Positions 8,925 to 16,183 of a stretch of 64,000 bases of DNA are shown piece by piece. The stretch covers positions 1-64,000 of the forward strand of contig CAZMSH010000004.1 in the NCBI GenBank assembly GCA_964568875.1, written 5' to 3'. Source of the DNA: SLNP01 sp964568875. Lineage in GTDB: Bacteria; Bacteroidota; Bacteroidia; Bacteroidales; VadinHA17. The notes under the pieces were generated by a model. The model saw only the letters and a program-made list of their open reading frames with translations. It had not been told where the DNA came from and ran no database searches. Both the position numbers and the translations under genes were made by a program. The stretch's first letter is position 1. Each line of letters opens with the position of its first letter.

Positions 8925-9944
8925 TTATTTTAAGAGAAAACCCATAGTGTCAATACCATCCTGGTAGTCCCATAGCTTGGGCTTCTGTGCAAAACCGTGA
9001 GGAGTATGACCATGCCCCGTTACCACCTGTATCTTTTCAAGGAGTGGTGTAATCAATTTATTATAAACGGCAGGGTCTGCTTCCTGATAATTGATAACTG
9101 CCACGGGGGAGAAGAGGGATTCATCCTTTTTTAACAGGGCGAAACCGGTATCGAAGAATTTTTCGCGGTTGACTGTCATGACAGCTTTGTGATACTGATA
9201 GTTGGAGACATACTTGCTGTTTTCCGCTACAGTTGAATATTTCATCCATGCTTTCTCCAGTCTTCGAAGGTCATACCCGGGGGGTATATATAACTTTGTA
9301 ATACTCCTGCATCCGAGTCCGAAGTATGAAAAGATGTCCTCACCAAGCCCTTCCAGTTCCATCTCACTTTCATTGCCTGTTATAAGTCCTGCACCCGTGC
9401 GGTTCCTGCGTATAAGCGAGGGGTATTTCCCAAAATAGTAATCAAAGTACCTGCTGCTGTTATCGCTGCCAGTCGCTATGACCATCTCAAAGTCACTTAC
9501 GTGACTGTCGGCAAATACTATGTTGTCAGCCAGTCCGGGCTCCGCAGCAACAATGATTCCGGCTATCTCCCGCATCAGCCGCTCGTCCTTCGAACTGGTC
9601 TTGATCGCGGCGATGTTTCCCGACAACAGAACACACATCAAATCATGGAAGCCCACAGCCGGTATATTACCTGCCATGATTATGGCAACCCTTCTGGCAG
9701 TACGTGGCTGATCAATAGAGGGGTACGCAGACAGCCATTTTTCAATATTACTTTCTGTAAGCTCATCGCCAAGTGCCGAAAATGCTTTTCTTACGTTACC
9801 GGGGGTGAACCAGGGATTAGAGTGATGGTAGTTGCTGATCAGGGAAAGCAATCCCCCTGTCAGGTCATTCTCTGTTCCTGCAGCGGCTTCCCTGAAGGAA
9901 CTGCCCAGTATGGCAAATGCATTGATTCTCTTTTCGAGGTTCAT
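8925..9944 (-). CDS. LuxC-type acyl-CoA reductase family protein
   Basis: The 339-residue protein matches the LuxC acyl-CoA reductase family, which reduces activated fatty acyl groups to aldehydes using NADPH. VAIIMAGNIPAVGFHDL and VLLSGNIAAIKTSSKD resemble the nucleotide-binding region of aldehyde dehydrogenases, and FSYFGLGCRSI carries the likely catalytic Cys. It is shorter than LuxC of luminous bacteria (about 480 residues), and no luxD, luxE or luciferase genes are present, so light emission is not implied. The substrate is unknown. It lies 24 bases after the TPR gene in the same minus-strand run. Confidence 0.82.
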   Translation of the reverse strand: MNLEKRINAFAILGSSFREAAAGTENDLTGGLLSLISNYHHSNPWFTPGNVRKAFSALGDELTESNIEKWLSAYPSIDQPRTARRVAIIMAGNIPAVGFHDLMCVLLSGNIAAIKTSSKDERLMREIAGIIVAAEPGLADNIVFADSHVSDFEMVIATGSDNSSRYFDYYFGKYPSLIRRNRTGAGLITGNESEMELEGLGEDIFSYFGLGCRSITKLYIPPGYDLRRLEKAWMKYSTVAENSKYVSNYQYHKAVMTVNREKFFDTGFALLKKDESLFSPVAVINYQEADPAVYNKLITPLLEKIQVVTGHGHTPHGFAQKPKLWDYQDGIDTMGFLLK

Positions 9945-9968
9945 AGGGGTATTCTCTACCCCGCAAAT

Positions 9969-11309
9969 TTAGGAATTGATCTTTTTAATCTCGCCCATAA
10001 AGAATAATTCTTCCTTTATTTTTTTTATTCTCAGTCTTGCGTAGCTATGATTACCCGATATTATGAAGCTGTCAGTATCAATACCTCTTGACTCAGCAAT
10101 TCTTCTTATCATTTCATTCTGGTGAGCATCATAGGCCTCGAAGAATCTCAGAGCCTCACTGAGATTCTTCCTGCTATCGTGCATTTTGGCCAGATTCAGC
10201 AGGTGATCAGGATTCTCCGGTTCGTATATCAGAGCGGTCATATATGACTCAATACCATCATCATAATTGTTAATGTCGCTGTATGCCTTACCTATCGAAG
10301 CATAGATGTTGCCCAGCTTTGCTGAGTCTGGCATCATCAGCTCAACAGCCTTTTCAAGATACATAATACCTTCTTTCTGCATTCGCCATGAAGACATTGC
10401 AACTCCAAGGTAAAAGGCCGCTTCATAATTCATAGTATCAGATTCATAATAGAGTTTCAGGTATGGAACAGCGTCCCTGTATTGTTGTGAGGCATAAAGA
10501 GAGAAAGCCAGTTGTCTGATCACCACCATTGAGGTATCTCCCAGGTTGTAAGCATTCATGTAAGCTTCAGCAGCTGTTTTGTATCCCTGCATGGCGAACA
10601 GGAGATTGCCGTAGCATCTGTATGGAACAGGGTTTCTGAGGTTATTGGCAACAGCCTCTTCGAGAGTTTCAATACCAGCTGCGGGAGTTTTAAGCCTCAG
10701 CCAGAGGTTAGACAAAGACATCAGTACCGAAAAATCCCGGCTGTTAAGCCTCCAGGCTTCCTTCATATGGAAAAGTGCAGAGTCATCCATATTTGCCTGA
10801 GCAAGGCAGCCTCCGAGGTTTTTTCTGAAGACAGGATTGTCAGGGACGGAGTCTACCAGTATCTGGTACCATCTTGCGGCTTCATGAAACTGCCTGTTTG
10901 ATACAAGCATACCGGCATATTTGTTTATGACAAACAGATTATCTCTGTTCTTTTCAATAATATCTTCATATTTTGCGGAAGCAGATTCAATATCGCCCAG
11001 TGCTTCAAGACATTCTGCAATCAGTATTCCGGCGTTTATCCCTCCGGTTCCTGCGTCCTCTGCTGCCTTCAGGTGTTGCATGGCAATATGGTAGTTACTC
11101 AGTGATGCATTTATGATACCATATCTCAGCTGCAATCCGGGACTCATGCCCGAACTCTCCTCCAGTACTCTGCAAAGCCTTATCGCCTCACGGTAATCTC
11201 TTTCAGACACAGCCCTGTCAATATCTTCAAAAGAGGGCTGACCCGACAGGCGGGTCAGGTTGATAATGAACAAAAGAATCAGGCTCAGGATCAGTCTGGT
11301 AATCTTCAT
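9969..11309 (-). CDS. Secreted tetratricopeptide-repeat protein
   Basis: The 446-residue protein begins with a signal peptide (MKITRLILSLILLFIINLTR, then cleavage near SGQP), so it is periplasmic or outer-membrane associated. The rest is a series of helical TPR-like repeats from about residue 25 to 400, with the spaced small and aromatic residues typical of TPRs (for example AARWYQILVDSVPDNPVFRKN and AGIETLEEAVANN). Such proteins act as scaffolds; no enzyme motif is visible. It follows the M56/TonB gene by 59 bases and may be part of that membrane-sensing operon. The partner is unknown. Confidence 0.8.
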   Translation of the reverse strand: MKITRLILSLILLFIINLTRLSGQPSFEDIDRAVSERDYREAIRLCRVLEESSGMSPGLQLRYGIINASLSNYHIAMQHLKAAEDAGTGGINAGILIAECLEALGDIESASAKYEDIIEKNRDNLFVINKYAGMLVSNRQFHEAARWYQILVDSVPDNPVFRKNLGGCLAQANMDDSALFHMKEAWRLNSRDFSVLMSLSNLWLRLKTPAAGIETLEEAVANNLRNPVPYRCYGNLLFAMQGYKTAAEAYMNAYNLGDTSMVVIRQLAFSLYASQQYRDAVPYLKLYYESDTMNYEAAFYLGVAMSSWRMQKEGIMYLEKAVELMMPDSAKLGNIYASIGKAYSDINNYDDGIESYMTALIYEPENPDHLLNLAKMHDSRKNLSEALRFFEAYDAHQNEMIRRIAESRGIDTDSFIISGNHSYARLRIKKIKEELFFMGEIKKINS

Positions 11310-11368
11310 AATAATACCATTAAATTAATGTTAACAGTAATACGGGAACCTATAAGCATAATGATTAA

Positions 11369-12937
11369 CTACTGGCCGGAGAGCTGAAAGTTTACCGTAA
11401 TCGAGAATCTCACCCGCACTGCAACCCCTCTTTGGTAGCCCGGGATCCATGCCGGTGACAATTGCACCACTCTTACTGCTTCATCGTCAAGAGATTTGTC
11501 GACACTTCTCAGAACGGTCACATTACTTACGCTTCCGTCAGGTTCAACCACAAAACCTATAAACACCTTCCCCTGAATCCCGTTTTCATGGGCAATCTGA
11601 GGGTACCTGATGTTATCCCTTACCCAGTTGCTGAATCTCTGGACGTCTCCACCCATAAAGGTCGGCATTTTTTCAACTATCATAAAGATGTCTCCTGCCC
11701 GGCTGAGCTGCTCTTCAGCATATTTCTTAGTGGTCACTATTGCTACTCCTGCGGCACCCCTGGCACCATACATTCTCATCACCGCCTCGGGTCTCAGTAT
11801 CCTGAGCCCGGCGATTTCCGATTCAGGAATCTGTTCAAAGTAGTCGCGGCTCTTCTCCTCGCCGTCAACTATTATTATCATATCACCATACTCGGGTTTG
11901 CTCATCTCTTCGCGGCTTTTGTCTCCGGGGTAGTAGACGGTGACCAGCTGACTTTCCTCCTTTTTCTCAGGAACTAAAGTATCAATACTGGCTGTTTCGG
12001 TAGTAACATTTTCCGGAACCGGAACCTCATCTGCCACTAAAGCTTCCTGAGGCGCAGAATCAAGCATGTCATTGCACGAGAATACCATAGCGGCAACGGC
12101 TATAAGCGGAACTGCGATCAAAGTTTTGACCACGGCTCCCGGTTTTGTCTCTTTTCTTGTCATCATAATGATTCGTTTTTTGATTAGGGATTTGGCGGAA
12201 AAACACGAGGCAACCGGAATATTTCCCGTCCCGAAAACTTCTTTAAATATAAGCATCTGATAATCTGTGATCCTGCCTGTTCTGCTAATGTATTCCCTGT
12301 CGGTGTGATACTCATGAACAGCCCTGACCGAATACCTGATCATGTATGAGAAGGGATTCATCCACTGCATTGATACTGCAATTTCACACAGTATTATGTC
12401 AAGATAATGTAACAACCGGTTATGAATCTCTTCATGAAGTATAACCTTTTCTCTGTCAGAGTCTGACAGCCTGCTACTGATGAAAATATAACCCAATGCA
12501 GAGAACCCTGCAAATTGTCCTGAGTCATCCACCTCAACAATATTACCATTCACGGTTCCTTTACGAATTAGTCGGATTATACCTGTGATGCCTGACAAGA
12601 ACCTGGCAATGAAGAATATAGTGCCGATTATGTACAAAACGGCAATTACAGTCACCGGATCAACACTCTCTGAAACGGTAACAGCAGCCTCGCTGCCATA
12701 TACCTCAGCCTGCCCAAGCATCCCGTTAAAGACCCATTGCAGGGCTTCTGGATTTATAACTGCACTTTCTGTCTGGAACCTCAGAAAAGGCAGCAGCCAT
12801 GATAACAACAATGACGATATAAGATATATCCTGTTTCTGACATAGGCAGTGTCACGGCTGAGAAACAGGTAGTATACCGTATAAAAGATGGCCATGAAAA
12901 GGCCTGCTTTCACCGCATGAATAAAGAAACCGTTCAT
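11369..12937 (-). CDS. BlaR1-like M56 peptidase fused to plug-like and TonB C-terminal domains
   Basis: The N-terminal 290 residues are an M56 (BlaR1/MecR1-type) membrane metallopeptidase: hydrophobic segments at about 8-26, 36-54, 95-118 and 268-288, the zinc motif HEEIH at 168-172, and a second conserved region NPFSYMIRYSVRAVHEYH near 194-211. Then come a linker, a segment near 350-405 ending MYGARGAAGVAIVTTKK that resembles TonB-receptor plug domains, and a TonB-type C-terminal domain (about 430-522, with YPQIAHENGIQGKVFIGFVVE). M56 proteins cleave BlaI-type repressors after a signal; the periplasmic part here would sense or transmit it. It overlaps blaI by 4 bases (ATGA), so the pair is translationally coupled. 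Confidence 0.88.
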   Translation of the reverse strand: MNGFFIHAVKAGLFMAIFYTVYYLFLSRDTAYVRNRIYLISSLLLSWLLPFLRFQTESAVINPEALQWVFNGMLGQAEVYGSEAAVTVSESVDPVTVIAVLYIIGTIFFIARFLSGITGIIRLIRKGTVNGNIVEVDDSGQFAGFSALGYIFISSRLSDSDREKVILHEEIHNRLLHYLDIILCEIAVSMQWMNPFSYMIRYSVRAVHEYHTDREYISRTGRITDYQMLIFKEVFGTGNIPVASCFSAKSLIKKRIIMMTRKETKPGAVVKTLIAVPLIAVAAMVFSCNDMLDSAPQEALVADEVPVPENVTTETASIDTLVPEKKEESQLVTVYYPGDKSREEMSKPEYGDMIIIVDGEEKSRDYFEQIPESEIAGLRILRPEAVMRMYGARGAAGVAIVTTKKYAEEQLSRAGDIFMIVEKMPTFMGGDVQRFSNWVRDNIRYPQIAHENGIQGKVFIGFVVEPDGSVSNVTVLRSVDKSLDDEAVRVVQLSPAWIPGYQRGVAVRVRFSITVNFQLSGQ

Positions 12938-13317
12938 TTTTCAATCTTTTTCTGTTTTTCGATCTCCTCTGACATCAGCTTCATTATCTCTTCCATCTCC
13001 CTGATGCTTATCTCCTTCTCACGGGCAAAAAAGCTTACCATCTGCTCATAGGAGTTGGAAAAGTAACTGCTTATGAAATTGCCCATCTGCATTTTCGTGT
13101 AGGCCTTCTTCGTTACCAGTGGATAGTACTCATGAGTGCGGCCATAGGCCTTGTGACTTACAAAACCCTTTTCCTGCAGTATCCTTACAATAGTGCTAAC
13201 CGTATTATAGGCCGGCTTTGGCTCACTGAAGTGTTCAAGTATGTCTTTCACAAACCCTCTCCTTATCTTCCACAGGATCATCATAATCTGCTCCTCAGCA
13301 CGTGTCAGTTCTTTCAT
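12934..13317 (-). CDS. BlaI/MecI/CopY-family transcriptional repressor
   Basis: The 127-residue winged-helix protein has the BlaI family N-terminus MKELTRAEEQIMMILWKIRRG, a recognition helix in KPAYNTVSTIVRILQEKGFV, and a C-terminal dimerisation and cleavage helix region. Family members bind palindromes as dimers and are inactivated by cleavage by their M56 partner, which is the next gene. The pair probably represses its own operon through the site at 13356-13371. No beta-lactamase gene is nearby, so the regulated output is unknown; similar pairs are common in Bacteroidota without a resistance gene. Confidence 0.93.
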   Translation of the reverse strand: MKELTRAEEQIMMILWKIRRGFVKDILEHFSEPKPAYNTVSTIVRILQEKGFVSHKAYGRTHEYYPLVTKKAYTKMQMGNFISSYFSNSYEQMVSFFAREKEISIREMEEIMKLMSEEIEKQKKIEK

Positions 13318-13336
13318 CTTCTATCTGTTGTTTTTA

Positions 13337-13371
13337 CAAAGCTACAACGAAATATTTAGTTATGAAACTAA
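13337..13371 (-). promoter_or_regulatory. blaI operon promoter with overlapping operator palindrome
   Basis: On the minus strand TAGCTTTG (plus 13337-13344) is a perfect -7 box 20 bases upstream of the blaI ATG. The inverted repeat TTAGTT-atga-AACTAA (13356-13371) covers the -33 position (TTTC on the minus strand). A repressor there would block polymerase binding, as expected for BlaI autorepression. The boxes are seen; BlaI binding is inferred. Confidence 0.55.
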
Positions 13372-13473
13372 TCTTTTAATTATTTTTTTACAAAATTTAA
13401 GGGTGCAACGAATATCAAGGAAAAATAAAAAAGTGTACTTTTATAATTCTAACGGGTTAAGTAAAGTATTGCC

Positions 13474-13851
13474 ATGGATAAGATTGTAATTCAGGAACAG
13501 TTGAAGAACGTGCCGGGAATAGTATTTTCACCGGAGAATAAACTGCTTGAGGTTGCAGGGAGGTCGATACCTGAGAACCCTGAGACTATTTTCCGCCGCC
13601 TTGATGAGTGGCTTACAGAGTATTTTGATAATGACAGCACTTTAACGGTGAGTATTTTTCTGGAGTATATCAACAGCGGTTCATCAAAGTATCTCTATGA
13701 AATACTTCGCAAGCTGACCGGCTACAAACATTCCGGAAAGAGTGTAAGGTTGATATGGAAATATGAAGAAGATGATGAGGCCATGCTGGACCTGGGGGAG
13801 CACTACCGTGATTCTGCCGGTGTTCCTCTTGAGATAGAGATGATATTGTGA
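13474..13851 (+). CDS. SiaC-family (DUF1987) regulatory phosphoprotein
   Basis: The 125-residue protein matches the DUF1987/SiaC family: an N-terminal TPGI-like segment (NVPGIVFSPENKLLEVAGRSIPENP), LTVSIFLEYINSGSSKYLYEIL with the Ser/Thr region that is phosphorylated in relatives, and VRLIWKYEEDDEAMLDLGEHY near the end. In Pseudomonas, SiaC is controlled by a phosphatase and kinase pair (SiaA/SiaB) and acts on a diguanylate cyclase. Neither a SiaA/SiaB pair nor a GGDEF gene is in this window, so the partner here is unknown. It is monocistronic and convergent with gapA. Confidence 0.8.
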   Translation: MDKIVIQEQLKNVPGIVFSPENKLLEVAGRSIPENPETIFRRLDEWLTEYFDNDSTLTVSIFLEYINSGSSKYLYEILRKLTGYKHSGKSVRLIWKYEEDDEAMLDLGEHYRDSAGVPLEIEMIL

Positions 13852-13869
13852 ATCATATTCAGAAAAAAT

Positions 13870-13903
13870 AAAGAGGCTGTCTCTGTTTTGAGGCAGCCTC
13901 TTT
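13870..13903. terminator. Bidirectional terminator between SiaC-like gene and gapA
   Basis: AAAGAGGCTG and CAGCCTCTTT form a 10-bp stem around a 14-base loop that can add a few more pairs (tctc/gagg). A-rich sequence precedes and T-rich sequence follows, so it can work for both converging genes. Confidence 0.8.
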
Positions 13904-13927
13904 CTGTTTTATTGGGTATTGTTGGTC

Positions 13928-14929
13928 TTACATCATTTTCTCAGCCAGGTCGACACAACGGGCAGAGTAGCCCCATTCATTATCGTACCATGCAAGTATT
14001 TTAACCATTTTACCGTTGACCATGGTGCTTGGTGAGTCGAAGATTGCAGATGCGGGGTTATGAATCACATCGACAGATACTATTTCGTCTTCCGTGTATT
14101 CAAGTATTCCCTTCATCGGGCCTTCAGCGGCCTTTTTCATTGCAGCGTTGATCTCTTCAACAGTTGCCTCTTTCTTAAGCATTACCACCAGGTCGACCAG
14201 TGAACCGGTAGGTGTCGGTACTCTCACTGAAATACCATCAAGTCTTCCTTTAAGTTCAGGAATTACCTTACCAACTGCTTTTGCTGCTCCGGTTGTTGTC
14301 GGAATCTGGCTGACGGCAGCTGACCTGGCTCTTCTGAGGTCTGAATGCGGCAGATCGAGTATTCTCTGATCATTGGTATATGAGTGTATGGTAGTCATGT
14401 ACCCCAGTTCAATTCCCCAGTTGTCGTTAAGTACTTTTGCAACAGGAGCAAGACAGTTTGTAGTACATGATGCATTTGAAATACACTGATGTTCAGGTTT
14501 GATATCCTCGTCATTTACTCCGAGTACAACTGTAGCGTCGATTGCATCTTTCGAGGGTACTGTCAGTATTACCTTCTTCGCACCGGCTTTAAGATGATCT
14601 CCGTATCCTCCTTTCGGACTCTCTTTTGACCTGAAGATTCCGGTAGCTTCAACCACTATATCGGGAATGACTGACCATGGAATTGATGCCGGATTCTTTT
14701 CTGCCGTTACCGGATATTTCTTTCCGTCTACGATAATATTTTTTTCATCAAATGTCACGCCTGGAAATTTTCCCTGGGTTGAGTCATATTTGAGCAGATG
14801 AGCAAGAGTTTTTGTGTCGGTGAGGTCATTTATACCTACAACTTCAATGTTCGGCCTCTCGAGTGCCAGCTTGAATACGTTACGTCCAATCCTCCCAAAA
14901 CCGTTGATTCCTAATTTTATCTTTGCCAT
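13928..14929 (-). CDS. gapA: Glyceraldehyde-3-phosphate dehydrogenase, type I
   Basis: The 333-residue cytoplasmic enzyme oxidises glyceraldehyde 3-phosphate to 1,3-bisphosphoglycerate with NAD+. The N-terminal INGFGRIGRNVFKLA binds the nucleotide. SNASCTTNCLAP carries the catalytic Cys (about 155), and the S-loop, HSYTNDQRILDLPH and WYDNEWGYS near the C-terminus are all present. The length is normal for the family. It stands alone, with its own promoter and a bidirectional terminator. Confidence 0.97.
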   Translation of the reverse strand: MAKIKLGINGFGRIGRNVFKLALERPNIEVVGINDLTDTKTLAHLLKYDSTQGKFPGVTFDEKNIIVDGKKYPVTAEKNPASIPWSVIPDIVVEATGIFRSKESPKGGYGDHLKAGAKKVILTVPSKDAIDATVVLGVNDEDIKPEHQCISNASCTTNCLAPVAKVLNDNWGIELGYMTTIHSYTNDQRILDLPHSDLRRARSAAVSQIPTTTGAAKAVGKVIPELKGRLDGISVRVPTPTGSLVDLVVMLKKEATVEEINAAMKKAAEGPMKGILEYTEDEIVSVDVIHNPASAIFDSPSTMVNGKMVKILAWYDNEWGYSARCVDLAEKMM

Positions 14930-14964
14930 AGATTTAATATTTAAATGTTATTTGTATGGAGGTA

Positions 14965-14994
14965 CAAAGGTACTAATAAATTGAAAATCTCAAA
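14965..14994 (-). promoter_or_regulatory. gapA promoter
   Basis: On the minus strand TTTG (plus 14991-14994), an 18-base spacer and TACCTTTG (plus 14965-14972) match the Bacteroidota consensus. Transcription would start near 14959, about 30 bases before the ATG. Confidence 0.55.
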
Positions 14995-15014
14995 AAGGGG
15001 GATAATACGAAACG

Positions 15015-15809
15015 TCAGCGTTTCCTGATGAAGATGGTTGCTATTCTGTTTGACTGCGGGTCAAAGGGATCGATTATCAGGCCCATTCGGTAAGAGATGA
15101 ACAGAGAGAAGAAGAGAGCTCTGTTATCTTCTGTTGCCATAATATCAATTTTTTTCAGGTAGCCGTTAATTACACTGCCAAGCTCGATGGTGTGTACTGC
15201 CCTGTCGTTCCTGCTGAATTCAAAATTGAAGCCACCTTTAATATAGGCTCCCGGAACAATTTTAGTCTCCTTTATTCCCTTGAAAAAGGATGCTTTGCTG
15301 TATATGTCGTACGGGTGATGAATAGATTCTTCAAATTTCTCTTCTTTGATATAGAAGGAGGTGGGTGTTGCGGGGTAAAGCACTTTGTAATAGATAGGTT
15401 TTACCAGTGCCAGTCCCGGTCCGGCAGTAAAAAAATACCTTATTGCCACACCTCCGAGATCCTCTTTGTTGAAGAGTTCGTAACGCTTACCCAGGCCTCC
15501 GCGGAGATAGAAGGGAGTATTAAGCTTGCCGAAAACGAATGAGGTGCCGCTTGGGTACCACGGGTTCTGCAGTTTAAGTTCTCTTGGATGGTTAAGGATG
15601 CCCAGGTCTATCTCATAAATATTTGTATTCCTGAAATCGATATAGCGGCCTTCCCTGTAGCTTATGCCATATCCGTCGGTGTTGAGCATAAGGCCAAAAG
15701 TTCTTTCGTGACGGTAGAAAGCTCTCTTCTGTTCGTCAATTTCACCCTGGCCGTAACATACTGATACGGCACTAATGATCAACACAGCCACCGACAGCAG
15801 CTTCTTCAT
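15015..15809 (-). CDS. Secreted protein of unknown function, possible outer-membrane barrel
   Basis: I do not recognise the family. The 264-residue protein has a clear signal peptide (MKKLLSVAVLIISAVSVCYG, then QGE). The mature part has alternating hydrophobic and polar residues, many Gly, Tyr and Phe, and short loops such as YGISYREGRYIDFRN and YYFTAGPGLALV-like strands, which suggest an outer-membrane or periplasmic beta structure. The C-terminus IATIFIRKR is not a typical barrel-closing aromatic end. A 41-residue lipoprotein gene lies 44 bases upstream on the same strand and could be co-transcribed. Confidence 0.6.
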   Translation of the reverse strand: MKKLLSVAVLIISAVSVCYGQGEIDEQKRAFYRHERTFGLMLNTDGYGISYREGRYIDFRNTNIYEIDLGILNHPRELKLQNPWYPSGTSFVFGKLNTPFYLRGGLGKRYELFNKEDLGGVAIRYFFTAGPGLALVKPIYYKVLYPATPTSFYIKEEKFEESIHHPYDIYSKASFFKGIKETKIVPGAYIKGGFNFEFSRNDRAVHTIELGSVINGYLKKIDIMATEDNRALFFSLFISYRMGLIIDPFDPQSNRIATIFIRKR

Positions 15810-15853
15810 GGCGTTCGCCTTTCTTTTATCTGGAGTACTATAGACGGTAACCG

Positions 15854-15979
15854 TCAGCCTATATGATCAGTGCTTACCTGGTTGGCATTTGTGTACGCAG
15901 GACAGATCTCACGGTTGCATGAGCTGGCAAGCAGGGCCACCAAAAATGCCATAACAAATACTATAGCGAATTTCTTCAT
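15854..15979 (-). CDS. 41-residue predicted lipoprotein
   Basis: A short open frame encodes a 41-residue peptide starting MKKFAIVFVMAFLVALLASS, with a lipobox ending at Cys21 (ASSC). The mature peptide is only about 21 residues and includes CPAY. An alternative ATG lies 6 bases upstream at 15985. Tiny lipoproteins with a Cys-Pro-Ala-Tyr motif occur in Bacteroidota, which supports a real gene, but the function is unknown. It precedes the secreted-protein gene at 15015-15809 on the same strand. About 200 bases between it and the next gene hold a strong hairpin. Confidence 0.6.
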   Translation of the reverse strand: MKKFAIVFVMAFLVALLASSCNREICPAYTNANQVSTDHIG

Positions 15980-16062
15980 AACCATCTTGTTTTACAATAC
16001 AAATTTAGCTTTTTAAGTTTAAAAACAATCGTCGTGCCAAAAAAAACCTGAATCTGCTACTA

Positions 16063-16111
16063 CTGAATGAAGCAGCAGCCTGCGAATCAGGCTGCTGCCA
16101 TTGTCATTCAG
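16063..16111 (-). terminator. Strong hairpin after the Asp-box repeat gene
   Basis: GCAGCAGCCTG (16072-16082) and CAGGCTGCTGC (16088-16098) form a perfect 11-bp stem. The flanks CTGAATGA and TCATTCAG pair to extend it. On the minus strand it lies after the stop at 16184, and a run of eight T follows about 20 bases later (plus 16039-16046), so it probably ends that transcript. Confidence 0.65.
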
Positions 16112-16183
16112 TCATATTTTAAACAATGCACGTTGCGCTTTGTTCATTGCCGTGGTCATTAATTGTGACACGGGCCGTAACTG

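Noticed and set aside
8925..9944. The LuxC-type gene as part of a bioluminescence operon.
   Set aside because: No luxD, luxE or luciferase genes are near, and the protein is shorter than true LuxC.
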